Positions 5,923 to 7,612 of a DNA stretch of 7,612 nucleotides are shown here, in pieces (position 1 is the stretch's first letter; each line of letters begins with the position of its first letter). A program made the position numbers and the translations under genes. The DNA is from Oscillospiraceae bacterium (GTDB lineage: Bacteria; Bacillota; Clostridia; UBA1381), in NCBI GenBank assembly GCA_020860985.1, contig JAJBTG010000076.1:1-7612 (forward strand). The letters run 5' to 3'. The notes beneath the pieces were generated by a model, which saw only the letters and a list, made by a program, of their open reading frames with translations, ran no database searches and was not told where the DNA came from.

Positions 5923-7612
5923 CTTTTCTTCCTGCTTTGTTACAGATTTTTTAGCAGTTGTTTTTTTCGCCGAAGCCGTTGCGGTTTTCTTCGCAGCCGT
6001 TGTTTTTGCGGCAGGCTTCTTAGCCGCCGTCTTTGCGGCGGGTTTTTTCGCCGCGGTTTTAGCCGCCGGCTTTTTTGCCGGAGCTTTCTTTGCGGGAGCT
6101 TTCTTTGCGGGCGCTTTCTTTGCGTCCTCCCCAAAAGGATTTTCAACCTCAATTACTTTGGGTTCCTCGGCGTTTTTAGCAGCCGCCTCCGCGGAAATCT
6201 CGGAATTCTTTTTAAGATTTTCCTCAAAATCATCCTTCTTGACGGGCTGTTCCTCTATTTGCTCAGTTTTTTTTTCCGGCAAATCATATATACCGGTCAA
6301 ATCCTGATACATTCTTATATATTTGTCAGCCGAAACATTCCATGAATAATCAACAGCCATGCCGTTATCGATGATATTATTCCACTCATCCTTGCGGTCA
6401 TAATAAATTTTCATGGCATACCAAATGGTTTGCAGCATTTCGTCCGCATTATAGTGAGCGAATGAGAAGCCTGTTCCCTCGCCCGTATATTCATTATACG
6501 GAATAACCGTATCCTTTAATCCGCCCGTTTCACGAACAATCGGAACGGTACCGTAGCGTAAGCTTATAAGCTGCGACAATCCGCACGGCTCAAATCTCGA
6601 CGGCATAAGGAACGCGTCACTCGCGGCATAAATCTTATGCGACATCTCGTTTGAGAAATAAATCTGAGCCGACATTCTGTCGGGATACTTCCACGCATAA
6701 TGGCGGAAAAGATTCTCGTACTTCTCATCGCCCGTGCCAAGCACTACAACCTGAGCGCCTCCGGCGCACAGCTCCTCTATTTTGTACGCTACAAGGTCAA
6801 ATCCCTTCTGGTCAGTAAGACGCGAAACAATACCAATCATCATCTTGTTCTCGTCCACCGGCAAGCCAAGGTCTGCCTGCAATCTCTTTTTGTTTTCAAT
6901 CTTTTTCTTGTGTACCGTTTTCGCGTTGTACTTCGTATAAATCATGTCGTCCGTTTGAGGATTCCAATCCGTATAGGATATTCCGTTTACGATACCTACC
7001 AAATCATTGCGGCGAGCGGAAAGCAAATTGTTCAATCCCTCCCCGTATTCCTGAGTTGTAATCTCCCATGCATACGTTTCGCTTACGGTTGAAATCTTAT
7101 TGGCGTAAACCATGCCGCCTTTCAACAGGTTCGCGTCCTTATAATACTCCATTTTATCGGGAGTAAAGTAATAGTCGCTTATACCCATCGCGTCCTTGAT
7201 TGCTTTGAAATCCCATCTTCCCTGGAAGCGCAGATTATGAATTGTCATAACCGTCTTGATTCCGCGGAAAAACGGATTATCCTGGAATGTATCAAGGAAC
7301 ACGGGGATGGGGCCCGTCTGCCAGTCATTGCAGTTAATAACGTCGGGTCTGAAATCCAACATCGGAAGCAATGACAGAACAGCCTTTGAGAAGAATATAA
7401 ACTTCTCGCAGTCCAAATGAATATAATCGTACGGCTTATCACCGTTGAAATAGAATTCGTTGTCCACGAAATAATAGATACAGCCGTTATATTCAAGCTC
7501 AAAAACACCCGCATACTGCTTGCGCCAAGCCATATTGATATATATATGATTAATATATCTCATACGATCCTTGAAATGCTGAGGTATGCATCTGTAAAGA
7601 GGCAGAATAACA
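5920..7612 (-). CDS. glgA: Glycogen (starch) synthase, GT5, 5' end missing, with Lys/Ala-rich C-terminal tail
   Basis: GlgA transfers glucose from ADP-glucose to the non-reducing end of alpha-1,4-glucan. The frame stays open to the window edge: 16 codons upstream of the ATG at 7563 read VILPLYRCIPQHFKDR, a normal GlgA segment, so that ATG is internal and the true start lies outside. About 35-45 residues, including the KTGGL-type ADP-glucose loop, should be missing. Counting from the Met at 7563, visible motifs are WQTGPIP (81-87), TIHNLRFQG (107-115), GIVSRLTDQKGFD (244-256) and the GT-B carboxyl motif RFEPCGLSQL (323-332, E325) with TGGL (346-349). The GT-B fold ends near residue 427, the normal end of the family. 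A further 120 residues follow: an acidic spacer (429-480) and a basic repeat tail (481-547). Stop TAG at 5922-5920. It is upstream of glgP in the same operon; glgB, glgC or glgD may lie beyond the right edge (inference). Confidence 0.95.
   Translation of the reverse strand, partial: VILPLYRCIPQHFKDRMRYINHIYINMAWRKQYAGVFELEYNGCIYYFVDNEFYFNGDKPYDYIHLDCEKFIFFSKAVLSLLPMLDFRPDVINCNDWQTGPIPVFLDTFQDNPFFRGIKTVMTIHNLRFQGRWDFKAIKDAMGISDYYFTPDKMEYYKDANLLKGGMVYANKISTVSETYAWEITTQEYGEGLNNLLSARRNDLVGIVNGISYTDWNPQTDDMIYTKYNAKTVHKKKIENKKRLQADLGLPVDENKMMIGIVSRLTDQKGFDLVAYKIEELCAGGAQVVVLGTGDEKYENLFRHYAWKYPDRMSAQIYFSNEMSHKIYAASDAFLMPSRFEPCGLSQLISLRYGTVPIVRETGGLKDTVIPYNEYTGEGTGFSFAHYNADEMLQTIWYAMKIYYDRKDEWNNIIDNGMAVDYSWNVSADKYIRMYQDLTGIYDLPEKKTEQIEEQPVKKDDFEENLKKNSEISAEAAAKNAEEPKVIEVENPFGEDAKKAPAKKAPAKKAPAKKPAAKTAAKKPAAKTAAKKPAAKTTAAKKTATASAKKTTAKKSVTKQEEK
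5998..6078 (-). repeat. Three tandem 27-bp repeats encoding AKKPAAKTA
   Basis: Directly after the AKKAP units come AKKPAAKTA, AKKPAAKTA and AKKPAAKTT. At DNA level the three copies differ at many third codon positions (for example AAAAAG, AAAAAA and AAGAAG for the Lys pair, and CCG, CCC and CCT for Pro), while the peptide is almost unchanged. This looks older than the 15-bp array and kept for its protein sequence. Confidence 0.88.
6079..6123 (-). repeat. Three tandem 15-bp repeats encoding AKKAP
   Basis: Read on the minus strand, the unit GCAAAGAAAGCNCCN occurs three times in a row, with differences only at the third positions of the last two codons. The near-identity suggests recent slippage or duplication inside the glgA tail. 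Confidence 0.9.

Larger units (their letters stand above)
5923..6279 (-). other. Two-part charged C-terminal extension of GlgA
   Basis: Beyond the GT5 catalytic fold, the first 52 residues (codons 6279-6124) carry 16 Asp/Glu against 8 Lys. The last 67 residues (codons 6123-5923) contain 23 Lys, 23 Ala, 6 Pro and 9 Thr with only 2 Glu. Such lysine/alanine/proline tails are known from histone H1-like proteins, Pseudomonas AlgP and other nucleic-acid or polyanion binding proteins. Bacterial GlgA proteins of ordinary length (about 480 residues) lack it. Its role here is unknown; disorder is expected from composition. Confidence 0.85.

Noticed and set aside
5705..6307. Plus-strand open frame of 200 codons with hydrophobic FFAGA-type repeats that looks like a membrane protein.
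   Set aside because: It is the reverse complement of the lysine/alanine codons of the glgA tail plus the start of glgP. AAG/AAA and GCN codons read backwards give Phe, Leu, Ala and Gly. It has no independent ribosome binding site or homology that I can recognise.
5869..6345. Second plus-strand open frame, rich in Phe, Arg and Cys, over the same repeats.
   Set aside because: Another antisense reading of the repetitive glgA tail, low in complexity and without domain features.

Overview
The window holds four protein genes: three complete and one running off the right edge. They encode a membrane-anchored polysaccharide deacetylase (plus strand) and, convergent with it, three alpha-glucan enzymes on the minus strand, in transcription order GlgA (glycogen synthase), GlgP (glycogen phosphorylase) and a cytoplasmic GH13 alpha-amylase/neopullulanase-type hydrolase. 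Moderate base composition, strong GGAGG/GAGGTGAT-type ribosome binding sites and Clostridia-like protein sequences point to an anaerobic Firmicute, probably a gut Lachnospiraceae/Oscillospiraceae-type organism. This assignment is inferred from protein style, not from a marker gene.

Layout. 1-55: end of an upstream intergenic region with a TATAAT box and a strong ribosome binding site. 56-1102 (+): NodB-type deacetylase with an Arg-rich cytoplasmic tip, one membrane helix and an acidic linker. 1103-1254: convergent intergenic region with two strong hairpins, the first a bidirectional terminator. 1255-3183 (-): GH13 enzyme. 3184-3421: structured intergenic region with a likely terminator for glgP, several short hairpins and a perfect 20-bp palindrome over the glgP stop codon. 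3422-5902 (-): GlgP. 5920-7612 (-): GlgA, lacking its N-terminus because the reading frame stays open to the window edge.

The three minus-strand enzymes form a glycogen storage and use module. GlgA extends alpha-1,4-glucan from ADP-glucose, GlgP releases glucose-1-phosphate from chain ends, and the GH13 enzyme probably acts on the branched or short dextrins that phosphorylase leaves. GlgA and GlgP are tightly linked: the gap is 17 nt and the glgP ribosome binding site abuts the glgA stop. The GH13 gene has its own ribosome binding site behind a likely terminator.

The most unusual feature is a C-terminal extension of about 120 residues on GlgA. It has an acidic spacer followed by a 67-residue Lys/Ala/Pro/Thr tail built from AKKAP and AKKPAAKTA repeats, like histone H1-type tails and not part of the GT5 fold. 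I see no mobile element, CRISPR array, tRNA or rRNA. Apart from that tail, this is an ordinary carbohydrate-metabolism region.
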